In this document: positions 10,206 through 19,431 of the stretch, in pieces
Layout of the letters: each line of letters opens with the position of its first letter
Numbering within the stretch: the stretch's first letter is position 1
Origin: Streptomyces sp. NRRL S-244
Lineage (GTDB): Bacteria; Actinomycetota; Actinomycetes; Streptomycetales; Streptomycetaceae
Assembly (NCBI RefSeq): GCF_000717915.1
Contig: NZ_JOCX01000026.1
Location: 1 to 64,000 of the forward strand
Direction: 5' to 3'
DNA: 64,000 bases
Program-made: the position numbers and the translations under genes
Notes under the pieces: model-generated
The model's input: only the letters and a program-made list of their open reading frames with translations
The model's database searches: none
What the model was told of the DNA's origin: nothing

Positions 10206-11033
10206 ATGACCCCGCGCCGCCCCCCGAAGTCGGTGAGTGCCGCCGACCTCCTGAGCACCCTGGGACGGCTCACCGCCCGGGCCCGCGCGGGAGCGGAGCT
10301 GCAACTGGCCAGGGTGGAGCTCGCCGAGGCCCTCCAGCGCGAGATGCTGCCGGGCTCCCTGCCCGCCCTGCCCGGGCTGCGCAGCGCCGCCCGCTACGCG
10401 CCCGCCCGGCACGGCCTGGACATCGGCGGTGACTGGTACGACGGCTTCCGGCTGTCCGGAGGCGGGCTCGCCTTCTCCATCGGCGACGTACAGGGGCACG
10501 ACGTGGAGGCCGCCGCCTTCATGGGGCAGGTCCGCGTCGGCGTGCGCGCGGTGTCGACCGTCGTCGTGGATCCGGGCGAGGTGCTGAGCCGGGCCAACGA
10601 CGTCCTGCTGTCGATGGACTGCGAGCTCTTCGCGACCTGCACCCTGCTCCGCTTCGACCCCGAGAGCCGGGTGCTCGAAAGCGCCCGGGCCGGCCACGTG
10701 CCCTCCGTCTGGGCCACCGTCGACGGCCGCTACGGGATCTCCGACGACGAGGGCGGCCTGCCGCTCGGAGTGGAGCCCGGGGCCCGCTACGCGGTGACCC
10801 GGCGGCGGCTGGACCAGGCGGGCTCCATCGTCCTGCTCACCGACGGCGTCGTCGAGGGGCCCTCGTTCCCGATCGACGTGGGACTGGACCGGGTGGCCCG
10901 CGTGGTCAGGGAGGCGGCGGGAGCCGACCCCGACGAGATCGCCGCCGAAATCATGAAGGTGGCCGACTCCACCGGCCACGCCGACGACGCGGCGGTCCTC
11001 GTCCTCAGCCACGACGCCGCAGGACCCCCGTGA
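10206..11033 (+). CDS. SpoIIE-type PP2C serine phosphatase, short form
   Basis: A 275-residue soluble phosphatase made almost only of the PP2C/SpoIIE catalytic domain after a short helical lead. Visible signatures are LQREMLPGSLP, DIGGDWYDGF (metal-binding Asp), SIGDVQGHDVEAAAFM, LLTDGVVE and the final HADDAAVLVLS. These enzymes dephosphorylate anti-anti-sigma factors in partner-switching pathways. There is no sensor domain; a membrane sensor (MASE1) is encoded 9 bp downstream, suggesting a split sensor/phosphatase pair. The ATG at 10206 is preferred over upstream frames because GGGAGCGG precedes it. Confidence 0.9.
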   Translation: MTPRRPPKSVSAADLLSTLGRLTARARAGAELQLARVELAEALQREMLPGSLPALPGLRSAARYAPARHGLDIGGDWYDGFRLSGGGLAFSIGDVQGHDVEAAAFMGQVRVGVRAVSTVVVDPGEVLSRANDVLLSMDCELFATCTLLRFDPESRVLESARAGHVPSVWATVDGRYGISDDEGGLPLGVEPGARYAVTRRRLDQAGSIVLLTDGVVEGPSFPIDVGLDRVARVVREAAGADPDEIAAEIMKVADSTGHADDAAVLVLSHDAAGPP

Positions 11034-11042
11034 CGGTAGCGC

Positions 11043-12038
11043 GTGTCACGGACCGTCCGGAGGCGGCGGTTGTTGTCTGATGCTGTGGTGCGCACCGAGG
11101 AATGGCGACGTTTCAGCGGAACCCTTCTCGGGATCCTCATCGTCGCCACCGCCTACTACGCCTCAGGACGGATCGGCCTCCTGCTGAGCGTGGAGGTCGA
11201 CGGCGCGGTGGTGACGCCCCTGTGGCTGCCCACCGGCATCGCGGTCGCCGCCCTGCTGTGGTTCGGGCCGCGGATGTGGCCGGGCATCGCCCTCGGGACG
11301 TTCCTCGCCATCGAACACCTCGCCACCTTCCAGATCGCCGACGCCGGCATCATCGTGGGCAACACCCTCGCGCCGCTGTGCGCGTACCTGCTGCTGCGCC
11401 GCGTGGGCTTCCGCGCCGAGATCGACCGGCTCCGGGACGGCCTGGCCCTGGTCTTCCTGGGCGGACTGGTGCCGATGATGATCAGCGCGTCCATCGGCAC
11501 CGGGGTGCTGGTGGCCACCGGGGACCTGGCTCCCGGCGGTTTCTGGCCGGTGTGGTCCGCGTGGTGGGCCGGCGACGCGATGGGGGTGCTGGTGCTGACC
11601 CCGCTGCTGCTCGTCGTACCCCGGGTCCGGATGCCGCAGGACGCCTACCGGGTCGCCGAGGCGGTCGGGCTGACCATCGCCGCCGGGGCCGTCGCCTTCG
11701 TGGCCACCCGCAGCTCGCTGTCGCTGCTCTTCCTCGTCTTCCCGCTGCTGATCTGGTCGGCCGTACGCTTCCAACTGGCCGGCAGCGCGCCCTGCGTGCT
11801 GCTCGTGTCCGTCGTGGCGATCTCGGCGGCGACCAACAGCCTCGGACCGTTCGCCGGCCACACCCTCTTCGAGGTCATGGTCAACCTCCAGGCGCTCAAC
11901 GGCTCGGCGGCCCTGACCGCACTGCTGCTGTCCGCACTGGTCACCGAGCAGAACAACATCCGCGAGGAGATCGAGCGGGTGTGCGAGGACCTGGCCGAGG
12001 TCGTCGAACGGCTCGCCCCGCACGGGCCGGGGGATTGA
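11043..12038 (+). CDS. MASE1-domain integral membrane sensor protein
   Basis: About 331 residues with eight or so hydrophobic segments forming a MASE1 domain (LLSVEVDGAVVTPLWLPTGI, LWFGPRMWPGIALGTFLA). It ends with a short charged coil (EQNNIREEIERVCEDLAEVV). MASE1 is a predicted ligand-binding membrane sensor normally fused to kinase, GGDEF or phosphatase outputs; here no output domain is attached. It starts nine bases after the SpoIIE phosphatase stop, so joint function is likely. The GTG start is uncertain: a GGAGGCGG lies inside the first ten codons, and a TTG at 11070 could be used instead. Confidence 0.85.
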   Translation: MSRTVRRRRLLSDAVVRTEEWRRFSGTLLGILIVATAYYASGRIGLLLSVEVDGAVVTPLWLPTGIAVAALLWFGPRMWPGIALGTFLAIEHLATFQIADAGIIVGNTLAPLCAYLLLRRVGFRAEIDRLRDGLALVFLGGLVPMMISASIGTGVLVATGDLAPGGFWPVWSAWWAGDAMGVLVLTPLLLVVPRVRMPQDAYRVAEAVGLTIAAGAVAFVATRSSLSLLFLVFPLLIWSAVRFQLAGSAPCVLLVSVVAISAATNSLGPFAGHTLFEVMVNLQALNGSAALTALLLSALVTEQNNIREEIERVCEDLAEVVERLAPHGPGD

Positions 12039-12048
12039 CCGGCCCCGC

Positions 12049-14331
12049 TCACGTACGGGCGTCCGCGGGCGGCAGCGCGTCCGCGACGGCGCGCGCGAGG
12101 GCGTACGGGTCCCCGCTCGGCTCGGTCGGGTGGCCGGTCGTACGGTGTGCCCAGGCGTCCTCGACGGCGTACCAGTCGATGGCCTGCGGCTCGGCCCCCG
12201 AGACCAGGGCCCGGTCCAGCGAGGCGAAGTACCGCGCCCAGCGCGGCGCGTAGAACTCCTCCAGCAGCCCGGCCCACTCGCGGTTCGCGTAGTCGTGCAG
12301 CGAGGAGGGCCGCTCGCTGGCGGTACGGGTGCCCCAGGTGGTCAGCAGGGAGCGGACGTCGTACTCGCAGCGGTCGCGCTCCGCCTCGTCCGCGCCCCAG
12401 GCCCGGGCGCCGGCCGTCCACCGCCCGAACAGGAAGTGCCGGTCGGATCCGGTGACGGCCGCCAGCAGCCGCTCGTCGCGCTGCCACTCCCCGACCAGCA
12501 GCCGGAACCGGCCCAGGTCCTTGGCCTCGTACGCGGCTTTGACCTGCGGCAGCAGCACCCGGGAGTGGTTGGCGAGGGCCTGACGGGCCGTGTCCACGAG
12601 GTCGTAGCGGTACGCGCTCGAACGGCGCAGCCGGGGCGCGACCTTCAGCAGCGCGTCCAGCGCGGTGCGCACCGATGCCGCCGGGTAGCGCATGTCCCCG
12701 GGCGTCCAGGTGCCCGCCTTGTTCGCCGTCAGGCTCGGACGGGCCGTGAACAGGCCGTCCTGGGGCTGCGCGGAGTCCGTCCCGGTGCTGTACGGGCCGC
12801 TGCGCAGCGCCTCCCAGGCGGCCGCCGCGTACCCGTCCTCGGCGCCGTAGCGGCGGCGCGCGTAGGCGGCGAACCACTCCTTCCGGTCGACGGGACCGGG
12901 CTCCCAGGCCAGATCGGTGAAGAGCGCGAAGGCCGCCGGATCGACCCCGGCCGCCTCCGGCATGTACGCGATCCCGCTCAGCGCGCTGTCCGGCTTGGCC
13001 CGCCACTGGCCGAACCGCCGGAGCCAGACGCCGGTGTTGGCGCCGATCGTCGTGTGCCCGCCGAAGTTGTGGATCGTGCCCAGCGCGTACGGGGTGTGCG
13101 CCCAGGAGGTCTCGCGGTCCAGGTTCTCGTAGCGCTCGGACATCCCGTCCACGATCAGCATCCGGGAGGTGTCCACCCCGGAGAGCAGCTCTCTCGTCGG
13201 ATCCTCCTGCCACCCCAGTACGGCCCAGACCGCACCCGGATGCGCCGTGCGGAGGGCCCGCTGTACGGCGCCCGCGGCCGCCTTCACGTCGACGGAGGCC
13301 GCCGTACCGCCCTCGTGCAGCGGGCTCATCCGGTACATCGCGCTGTCGCCGAACCGGGCGCGCTGGGCGGCGTAGTAGTCGGCCGCGAGCGCGGCGAAGA
13401 CGGGACCGGCCGGGTCCAGCCAGTCCGGCCGGGCGAAGCCGTCCCAGGTGCCCTGCGGGTGGACCCGGGCGCCGGGGTTGCGGCCGGCGAAGCCGGGCGG
13501 CACGGTGCCGAAGTAGCCGGGCAGGACCGGGGTCATGCCGAGGGCGCGCAGCTCGTCGGCGACCCGCCCGCCGAGCGCGGCCCGCTCCTCGATCAGCTGC
13601 TCGCTGACCGGCCCGCCGAACCCGCTCAGGTTCTGCAGCAGCCACCAGCTCTGGTGCGCGGGGCCCGGGATCCACGCGCGCAGTTCCGCCGCGGTGTACC
13701 CGTGCCGCTGGAGGGCCGCGTAGTACGGGTACTCCGCGCCGACCTGGACCAGTACCTCGTTGACGCCGTGCAGGGCGAGCAGGTCGATCTGCCGCCGGCG
13801 CTCCTCCCACGTGCGGTACGCGCCCGCGTACCCGTCGTCGGTGTCGTTGAGGGCGTACCGGTGGCGGACGAGGGCGGTGCGGGTGACGGGCTGCGGGACG
13901 CCGGGCAGGACGTCGGGGAGCGCGTCCAGGCTGTCGCCGGGCCAGCCGACGTCCACCCGGGCCACGTGCCGGAGGTACCAGCCGACCCCGGTCAGCACGG
14001 TCGCGGGCGTACTGCCCCGCACCACGACGGCGCCCGCCCGGCCGGAGACCGTGAAGCGGTCCTGGCCGTCGGCGCTGCGGGGTCCGGGCAGGAGGGTGAA
14101 CTGCAGGGCGTGGCGCGGCGGCAGCAGCCGGCGGAGCGCGGCCTCGGCGGCCGGGACACGGGCGCGCGGCGACTCGGCGGACGCGGCGGCCGGGGCCGGG
14201 TCGGCCGCGACAGCCGGCCGGGGGGCGGGCAGGGCGGCGGCCCCGCCCGGGACGGCCGCCAGGGCCGGCAGCGCGAGGAGGGCCAGGATCCCGGCCCGGA
14301 GGGACGGCCGGGGCCGGTCGGATCGTGGCAT
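12049..14331 (-). CDS. Secreted GH89 alpha-N-acetylglucosaminidase
   Basis: A 760-residue glycosidase of the NAGLU/GH89 family, which removes terminal alpha-linked GlcNAc. A signal peptide (about 1-42) precedes a small N-terminal NAGLU domain (about 55-150), a central TIM barrel (RTWEERRRQIDLLALHGVNE onward) and an all-helical C-terminal domain. Likely catalytic acids are the Glu in SPLHEGG (acid/base) and the Glu in YMPEAAG, equivalent to the PEG motif of human NAGLU. The ATG has GGAGG seven bases upstream. Its substrate may be host or fungal glycans. It converges with the MASE1 gene across about 10 bp. Confidence 0.92.
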   Translation of the reverse strand: MPRSDRPRPSLRAGILALLALPALAAVPGGAAALPAPRPAVAADPAPAAASAESPRARVPAAEAALRRLLPPRHALQFTLLPGPRSADGQDRFTVSGRAGAVVVRGSTPATVLTGVGWYLRHVARVDVGWPGDSLDALPDVLPGVPQPVTRTALVRHRYALNDTDDGYAGAYRTWEERRRQIDLLALHGVNEVLVQVGAEYPYYAALQRHGYTAAELRAWIPGPAHQSWWLLQNLSGFGGPVSEQLIEERAALGGRVADELRALGMTPVLPGYFGTVPPGFAGRNPGARVHPQGTWDGFARPDWLDPAGPVFAALAADYYAAQRARFGDSAMYRMSPLHEGGTAASVDVKAAAGAVQRALRTAHPGAVWAVLGWQEDPTRELLSGVDTSRMLIVDGMSERYENLDRETSWAHTPYALGTIHNFGGHTTIGANTGVWLRRFGQWRAKPDSALSGIAYMPEAAGVDPAAFALFTDLAWEPGPVDRKEWFAAYARRRYGAEDGYAAAAWEALRSGPYSTGTDSAQPQDGLFTARPSLTANKAGTWTPGDMRYPAASVRTALDALLKVAPRLRRSSAYRYDLVDTARQALANHSRVLLPQVKAAYEAKDLGRFRLLVGEWQRDERLLAAVTGSDRHFLFGRWTAGARAWGADEAERDRCEYDVRSLLTTWGTRTASERPSSLHDYANREWAGLLEEFYAPRWARYFASLDRALVSGAEPQAIDWYAVEDAWAHRTTGHPTEPSGDPYALARAVADALPPADART

Positions 14332-14524
14332 CGGGGTTCCTCCCGGGTCGGCGTCCCCGCAGGGCGGCAGCCCGATAACGCGGCCGGGAGGAAGGAGGTG
14401 ACGGGCCGGCAGATGCCTGCGGACCGTACCGCCGGACCGACTCCTCCTCCTGGGCCGGTTCGGGCCCGTGCGGCAGGGCTTCCGGAGGGAGCGTGTTCGC
14501 CGAGCGGATACGGGGACGCAAACG

Positions 14525-14565
14525 CGCCCACCCGGCAGCGGAGGAGCTCCGCTGCCGGGTGGGCG
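14525..14565 (-). terminator. Strong hairpin terminator after the RDD gene
   Basis: Perfect 19-bp arms CGCCCACCCGGCAGCGGAG and CTCCGCTGCCGGGTGGGCG around a three-base loop. It lies about 90 bp beyond the RDD stop, after the tandem VPKG-stop repeats. Confidence 0.9.
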
Positions 14566-14593
14566 GTGGGGAGAGAGGGGAGAGGGGCGGCCT

Positions 14594-14668
14594 CAGCCCT
14601 TGGGGACCCAGCCCTTGGGGACTCAGCCCTTGGGGACTCAGCCCTTGGGGACTCAGCCCTTGGGGACC
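14594..14668 (-). repeat. Five tandem 15-bp repeats duplicating the RDD gene's last codons and stop
   Basis: Five consecutive 15-bp units, plus-strand form CAGCCCTTGGGGACT, with only the last base varying. On the minus strand each unit reads GTC CCC AAG GGC TGA, that is Val-Pro-Lys-Gly-stop, and all five are in frame with the RDD gene. Only the first copy is coding; the other four stand directly after the stop. Confidence 0.95.
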
Positions 14669-15303
14669 TGGATGACGACGGTGTTGCACACCTTGTCGGC
14701 GAAGGTCTGCTTCTTCTCGTCCCACAGCGGCCACAGGAAGCCGATGTAGCAGGGGAGACCGTCGAGGATGTGGGCCAGCTTGCGGACGAACGCCATGCCG
14801 AACCCGAGGAAGGCGCCGTCGGCCTCGCGGCGCAGGCTGATGCCCACGACCTTCTTGCCGATCGTCTGGCCCGTGGTGCCTTCCTTGTAGAGCTGGAAGA
14901 TGCCCATGCCCAGCGCGTACAGCCAGCCGATGATGAAGAACACGCCGGGGCCGGCGTTCGCGGGGTCGCTGCTGGTGGCCAGGTCGATGAAGCCGAGGGC
15001 GTACATCGGACCCGCGATGATCAGCCCGTCGAGCAGGTACGCACCGAAGCGCTGACCCCAGTGGGCGAGCGGCGGCATGCCCGAACCCGGCATGCCGGGC
15101 ATGCCGGGCGGCGGGTAGGCGCCGTACGGCGGCGGGGTCTGCTGCGGGGCCTGCTGGGGGTAGCCGTACTGCGGGGGAACGCCCTGCGGGGGCTGCTGCG
15201 GGTAGCCGTACTGCGGGGGCACGCCCTGGGGTGCCTGCTGCGGGTGGCCGGGCTGACCCTGCGGGGGCTGGCCGTACGGGTTGTTCGGGTCGCCGAAGCT
15301 CAT
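14653..15303 (-). CDS. RDD-domain membrane protein with Pro/Gln-rich N-terminus
   Basis: A 216-residue membrane protein. Residues 1-75 are a Pro/Gln/Tyr/Gly-rich cytoplasmic tail with repeated YGYPQQ and QGVPPQ blocks. An RDD domain with three or so transmembrane helices follows (RFGAYLLDGLIIAGPMYALG; GVFFIIGWLYALGMGIFQLY; conserved GQTIGKKVVGISLRR). RDD proteins are thought to act in transport or membrane homeostasis, but the function is not established. The ATG at 15303 has GGAGAG at good spacing; the open frame extends upstream without a ribosome site. Its last codons VPKG-stop are part of a five-copy tandem repeat. Confidence 0.88.
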   Translation of the reverse strand: MSFGDPNNPYGQPPQGQPGHPQQAPQGVPPQYGYPQQPPQGVPPQYGYPQQAPQQTPPPYGAYPPPGMPGMPGSGMPPLAHWGQRFGAYLLDGLIIAGPMYALGFIDLATSSDPANAGPGVFFIIGWLYALGMGIFQLYKEGTTGQTIGKKVVGISLRREADGAFLGFGMAFVRKLAHILDGLPCYIGFLWPLWDEKKQTFADKVCNTVVIQVPKG

Positions 15304-15611
15304 GGCGAAATCTCTCCGGTGTCGGAAACGGGGACGTAGCGGATGGATCGGAGGAACATCACCATGTATCCGGTTTGCCCCCCTGAGCTGCCGCGATGTA
15401 GCGCGCATCATCGTGGTCGCTCCATCGACCACTTGTCCAATCCGGCCAGATCGGCTTCTTTTCGGTCGGTCTTGTGCGGCGGCCGCACCGCGGTGGCTGA
15501 ATCCGATGTGCGTGAGTTCCGCGCCCTTCTGACCCGGTGGTAACTTCCGCGAGTTGATCTTGCCGGTCGCCCCCTCGCGGCGACGGCGATCCCTCTCGCA
15601 AGGAAGTCACC
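15304..15611. promoter_or_regulatory. Divergent promoter region with a GTGGTCG dyad
   Basis: A 308-bp non-coding interval between the divergent RDD and PLD-like genes. Its clearest element is an inverted repeat GTGGTCG-6N-CGACCAC at 15413-15432, a possible operator. A T-rich patch (CTTCTTTTCGG) near 15463-15473 and an AAGGAAG ribosome site before 15612 belong to the plus-strand gene. I see no small gene here. Confidence 0.45.
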
Positions 15612-17294
15612 GTGCACCGCCATACCCTGCACCGCCCCTCCGCTCACCGTCCGTCCGCTCACCGTCCGTCAGTCCTCGCCGCGCGCGCGGCGGTCCCGGC
15701 GGTCCTGCTGGCCCTGGCCGCGGCCGCCACCGTTCCGGCCGCGGCCGCCCCGGCGGCCGGCTCCGGCCCCGCCGCCGCCCCGGCGCCCCACCTCGACGCG
15801 GTGGAGCAGACGCTCCGCCAGGTTTCCCCCGGCCTCGAAGGCCAGGTGTGGGAACGCACCGGCGGCAACGTCCTCGACGCCTCGACGCCCGGCGGCGCCG
15901 ACTGGCTGCTGCAGACCCCCGGTTGCTGGGGCGACGACAAGTGCACCGCGCGCCCGGGCACCGAGCAGCTGCTCTCGAAGATGACGCAGAACATCTCCCA
16001 GGCGACGCGGACGGTCGACATATCGACCCTGGCGCCGTTCCCCAACGGCGCGTTCCAGGACGCGATCGTCGCGGGCCTCAAGTCCTCGGCCGCGCGCGGG
16101 AACAAGGTCAAGGTGCGCGTGCTGGTCGGTGCCGCTCCGGTCTACCACCTCAACGTACTGCCGTCGAAGTACCGGGACGAGCTCGTCGCCAAGCTCGGCG
16201 CGGACGCCCGCAACGTCGACCTCAACGTCGCCTCGATGACGACCTCGAAGACGGCGTTCTCCTGGAACCACTCCAAGCTCCTCGTGGTCGACGGCCAGTC
16301 CGTGATCACCGGCGGCATCAACGACTGGAAGGACGACTACCTGGAGACCGCCCACCCGGTCGCCGACGTCGACCTCGCCCTGCGCGGGCCGGCCGCCGCG
16401 TCGGCGGGGCGCTACCTGGACGAGCTGTGGTCCTGGACCTGCCAGAACAAGAGCAACATCGCCAGCGTCTGGTTCGCCTCCTCCAACGGCGCCGCGTGCA
16501 TGCCGACGATGGCCAAGGACACCACCCCCGCAACGCCTCCGGCGCGCCCGGGCGACGTACCGGCCGTCGCAGTCGGCGGACTCGGCGTCGGCATCAAGCG
16601 CAACGACCCGTCGTCGGCGTTCCGGCCCACGCTGCCCAGCGCCCCCGACACCAAGTGCGTCGTCGGCCTGCACGACAACACCAACGCCGACCGCGACTAC
16701 GACACGGTCAACCCGGAGGAGAGCGCACTGCGGACGCTGATCTCCAGCGCGAAGGCGCACATCGAGATCTCCCAGCAGGACGTCAACGCGACCTGCCCGC
16801 CGCTGCCCCGCTACGACATCCGCGTCTACGACGCCCTGGCCGCGCGGATGGCGGCCGGCGTCAAGGTCCGCATCGTCGTCAGCGACCCCGCCAACCGCGG
16901 CGCCGTGGGCAGCGGCGGCTACTCGCAGATCAAGTCGCTCTCGGAGATCAGCGACACCCTGCGCGACCGCCTCGCCCTGCTGACCGGCGACCAGGGCACG
17001 GCCAAGGCCACGATGTGCTCGAACCTCCAGCTGGCCACCTTCCGCAGCTCCCAGAGCCCGACCTGGGCCGACGGCCACCCGTACGCGCAGCACCACAAGG
17101 TGGTCTCCGTCGACGACTCGGCCTTCTACATCGGCTCCAAGAACCTCTACCCGGCGTGGCTCCAGGACTTCGGCTACGTGGTGGAGAGCCCGGCGGCGGC
17201 CGCCCAGCTGAACACCGGGCTCCTGGCCCCGCAGTGGCAGTACTCCCGCGCGACGGCCACGATCGACCACGAACGCGCCCTCTGCCAGGCCTGA
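15612..17294 (+). CDS. Secreted phospholipase D-like (HKD) protein
   Basis: A 560-residue exported protein. A long Ala-rich signal sequence (about 1-56) is followed by two PLD-superfamily halves. The two HxKxxxxD motifs are [10 protein letters not shown] (first half) and HHKVVSVDD with downstream GSKNLYPAW (second half), so both catalytic half-sites are intact. The family cleaves or transfers phosphodiester bonds in phospholipids, nucleic acids or teichoic-acid-like polymers; which one applies here is not clear. The GTG start has AAGGAAG six bases upstream. A compact hairpin with a following T run terminates it. Confidence 0.88.
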   Translation: MHRHTLHRPSAHRPSAHRPSVLAARAAVPAVLLALAAAATVPAAAAPAAGSGPAAAPAPHLDAVEQTLRQVSPGLEGQVWERTGGNVLDASTPGGADWLLQTPGCWGDDKCTARPGTEQLLSKMTQNISQATRTVDISTLAPFPNGAFQDAIVAGLKSSAARGNKVKVRVLVGAAPVYHLNVLPSKYRDELVAKLGADARNVDLNVASMTTSKTAFSWNHSKLLVVDGQSVITGGINDWKDDYLETAHPVADVDLALRGPAAASAGRYLDELWSWTCQNKSNIASVWFASSNGAACMPTMAKDTTPATPPARPGDVPAVAVGGLGVGIKRNDPSSAFRPTLPSAPDTKCVVGLHDNTNADRDYDTVNPEESALRTLISSAKAHIEISQQDVNATCPPLPRYDIRVYDALAARMAAGVKVRIVVSDPANRGAVGSGGYSQIKSLSEISDTLRDRLALLTGDQGTAKATMCSNLQLATFRSSQSPTWADGHPYAQHHKVVSVDDSAFYIGSKNLYPAWLQDFGYVVESPAAAAQLNTGLLAPQWQYSRATATIDHERALCQA

Positions 17295-17336
17295 CCACCC
17301 TCGCGGCGCCCTCCCGGCGCCGGCGCCCACACGAAG

Positions 17337-17365
17337 CCGCCCCCGGCAGTCACTGCCGGGGGCGG
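17337..17365 (+). terminator. Intrinsic terminator after the PLD-like gene
   Basis: Perfect 13-bp arms CCGCCCCCGGCAG and CTGCCGGGGGCGG with loop TCA, followed by TTCCTTTTC. It begins 42 bp past the stop and is one of the few hairpins here with a real T-rich tail. Confidence 0.92.
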
Positions 17366-17648
17366 TTCCTTTTCGCGGTGCTCCTCGGCGTCAGCCGTCG
17401 CCGCCGGGCACTACGGGAGGGGGACGGGGCAGCGGTGCCGTGCTCGGCGCGCACTGACGGCCCACAGGCCGGCGAGCTTGTCGCCCGTGACGTCGCCCGA
17501 GGCGGGCCTCTGCGGCTCCCGGACTCTTTTCAGAACGCCCCCGGCGGCCGCGCCGGCTTCATCCGGCGTTCGCCCGGGGCGCGCAAGCTCGGCCGGGGAA
17601 GACCCCCCTCATCTCGGCCACCACCGTGGCCCCCGCCCGGGAGCGACC
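17366..17648. other. Intergenic region upstream of the dimethylargininase gene
   Basis: No gene is supported. An open frame continues upstream of 17649 to 17478, but its codons are Pro/Arg-rich and unlike the family N-terminus. The promoter of the next gene should lie here; I could not identify its boxes. CGGGAGCG just before 17649 is the ribosome site. Confidence 0.4.
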
Positions 17649-18488
17649 ATGACCTCCTCTGCCCCGACGCCGTCCGCCCGGCCGCGCGAACAGCGCCTGC
17701 GCCGGTACCTGATGTGCCGCCCCTCCCACTTCGAGGTGGTGTACGCGATCAACCCCTGGATGGACCCGGAGAAGCCGGTCGACGCCGACCTCGCCGTCCT
17801 CCAGTGGGAGCGGCTGCGCGAGCTGTACCGCGAACTCGGGCACACCGTCGACCTGATCGACCCGGTGCCCGGCCTGCCCGACATGGTGTACGCGGCCAAC
17901 GGGGCCACCGTCGTCGACGGCCGCGTCCTCGGTGCCCGTTTCCGCAACGCCGAGCGCATCGCCGAGGGTCCCGCGTACCTGGACTGGTTCCGCGAGAACG
18001 GGTTCACCGCGCTGCACGACCCCGAGTACGTCAACGAGGGCGAGGGCGATTTCCTGGTCACCGCGGGCCACGTCCTGGCCGGATACGGCTTCCGCAGCGA
18101 CGAGCGCAGCCACCGGGAGGCGGAGGCCTTCTTCGGCCGGCCCGTCATCAGCCTGGAGCTGGTCGACCCGCGCTACTACCACCTCGACACGGCGCTCGCC
18201 GTGCTCGACGGCGACGAGATCATGTACCACCCGGAGGCCTTCGCCCCCGGCAGCCGCGCCCTGCTGGAGACGCTCTTCCCCGACGCGCTGCTCGTATCCG
18301 CGGAGGATGCCGCCGTATTCGGGCTGAACGCCGTCAGTGACGGCCTGAACGTGGTGCTCCCCGAGGCCGCCGGAGGTCTTGCCGGGCAGCTGCGGGAGCG
18401 CGGCTTCCGCCCCGTCGGCGTGGACCTGTCCGAACTGCTCAAGGGCGGCGGCAGCGTCAAGTGCTGCACCCTTGAGATCCGGCCCTGA
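17649..18488 (+). CDS. ddaH: Dimethylargininase (DDAH family amidinotransferase fold)
   Basis: A 279-residue enzyme predicted to hydrolyse N-omega-methylated arginines to citrulline and methylamines. Fold signatures are CRPSHFEVVYAINPWM at the N-terminus and EGDFLVTAGHVLAGYGFRS in the middle. The catalytic His178 is in YYHLDTAL, and the nucleophilic Cys273 is in KCCTLEI at the C-terminus. All active-site residues are present. In many Streptomyces a similar gene sits near ornithine aminotransferase; that partner is absent here. The ATG at 17649 is preferred to the upstream frame because of its ribosome site and the family N-terminus. Confidence 0.88.
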   Translation: MTSSAPTPSARPREQRLRRYLMCRPSHFEVVYAINPWMDPEKPVDADLAVLQWERLRELYRELGHTVDLIDPVPGLPDMVYAANGATVVDGRVLGARFRNAERIAEGPAYLDWFRENGFTALHDPEYVNEGEGDFLVTAGHVLAGYGFRSDERSHREAEAFFGRPVISLELVDPRYYHLDTALAVLDGDEIMYHPEAFAPGSRALLETLFPDALLVSAEDAAVFGLNAVSDGLNVVLPEAAGGLAGQLRERGFRPVGVDLSELLKGGGSVKCCTLEIRP

Positions 18489-18506
18489 CCCCTGCCCGTC
18501 GTGCCG

Positions 18507-18540
18507 GTGTGCCGCGGCCCCGGGCGGGGCCGCGGCACAC
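18507..18540. terminator. Bidirectional hairpin terminator between convergent genes
   Basis: Perfect 15-bp arms GTGTGCCGCGGCCCC and GGGGCCGCGGCACAC with loop GGGC. It lies between the dimethylargininase stop and the stop of the opposing secreted-protein gene, so it can serve both. Confidence 0.9.
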
Positions 18541-18575
18541 GGCGCGTGCGGATGCGCGGATCCGCGGATACGGGG

Positions 18576-19076
18576 TCAGTGGAACAGCATCGAGGCGTCG
18601 CCCGCCGCCGTCGTGACCGAGCCGGGGCAGAGGAAGCTGCCCGAGGTCTTGGTCGCGGTGAAGGCCTGGTTGACGTACTTGCGGGTGGCTCCGTCCCGGT
18701 TCCACGTGATGTTCGTGGCCTTGTAGCGGCAGGAGATGAAGCTCTGCTTGCCCGTGATGTCGATCGCGTCCGTCTTGGCGAGGCCGGCGGCGTCGTCGAA
18801 GGTGAACGCGGGATTGTTGTTGAGGGAGGCGGTGATGCCGCCGTTGCAGCCGAGGTTGCCGCCGGGTGCGTTGATGGTGGTGCGGTCGACGGTCAGCGCG
18901 CTCGGGGGGTTGGCGCTGGTGTGCGCGTTGGTCCACGTACAGGTGCTGCCGGCGACGACGATGACGCCGTCGAGCCGCTGATCCGCGGTGGGGCCCAGGG
19001 CCGTCGCCGACGTCGCTCCGCCGACGATCACCGCTGCTGCCAGTACGGCCGCGCCCGGCCATGTCGAGATCTTCAT
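18576..19076 (-). CDS. Secreted protein of unknown function, four cysteines
   Basis: A 166-residue protein with a clear signal peptide (MKISTWPGAAVLAAAVIVGG... to TSATA). The mature part is Thr/Asn-rich with four cysteines (STCTW, LGCNGG, SCRYK, LCPGS) that could make two disulfides. It seems to consist of beta strands and resembles a group of Streptomyces exported proteins without known function. The ATG at 19076 has GAGGAG seven bases upstream; a GTG at 19097 is possible but poorer. It faces the dimethylargininase gene across a shared terminator. Confidence 0.75.
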   Translation of the reverse strand: MKISTWPGAAVLAAAVIVGGATSATALGPTADQRLDGVIVVAGSTCTWTNAHTSANPPSALTVDRTTINAPGGNLGCNGGITASLNNNPAFTFDDAAGLAKTDAIDITGKQSFISCRYKATNITWNRDGATRKYVNQAFTATKTSGSFLCPGSVTTAAGDASMLFH

Positions 19077-19431
19077 GCTGTCGCTCCTCTTCGCCACGTC
19101 CTCGTGGGGTGTGAAGCGGGGCCTTGGGGGGCCTCGCCGGCGTGCGCCCGGCCCGACGGTGACGGTTCCGTACCGGCCGGGGGAGAGAGCTTTCGAGACA
19201 CGCCAGGGAAGGTCCCACAGGGACCTTGAAATGTCAGGCCCATGTCAAGCGATTGGCTGGACTTCGCCCTGGACCACCGAGGCCCACGGTCAGCCACCGC
19301 CTCCCCTTCTCCTGCGAACGGCATGGAACGGATCGATCCCCGTTGCTGTCTAGCCCTGTGCGCCGGTACAGGCGGCGCCGCCGGGCCGCAGGTCCGTGCT
19401 GACCGCCCAGCGCAGAGAGTTCCCCTGATCC
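19077..19431. other. Intergenic region with a short hairpin
   Basis: A 355-bp stretch between divergently transcribed genes. Open frames in it are shadows. A perfect 8-bp hairpin (AAGGTCCC-ACA-GGGACCTT) lies at 19209-19227, next to a lower-GC patch TTGAAATGTCAGG that may be promoter sequence. Start signals for both flanking genes are expected here but cannot be placed exactly. Confidence 0.4.

Noticed and set aside
14594..14668. CRISPR or attachment-site repeat
   Set aside because: The repeats are contiguous 15-bp copies of a coding end and stop codon, with no spacers and no integrase nearby.
12130..15339. Plus-strand open frame of 1069 codons
   Set aside because: It is antisense to the GH89 and RDD genes; valine/glycine/arginine-rich text without any domain.
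15554..18340. Plus-strand open frame of 928 codons
   Set aside because: It overlaps the PLD-like and dimethylargininase genes in another frame. Both of those have complete catalytic motifs, and this frame has none.
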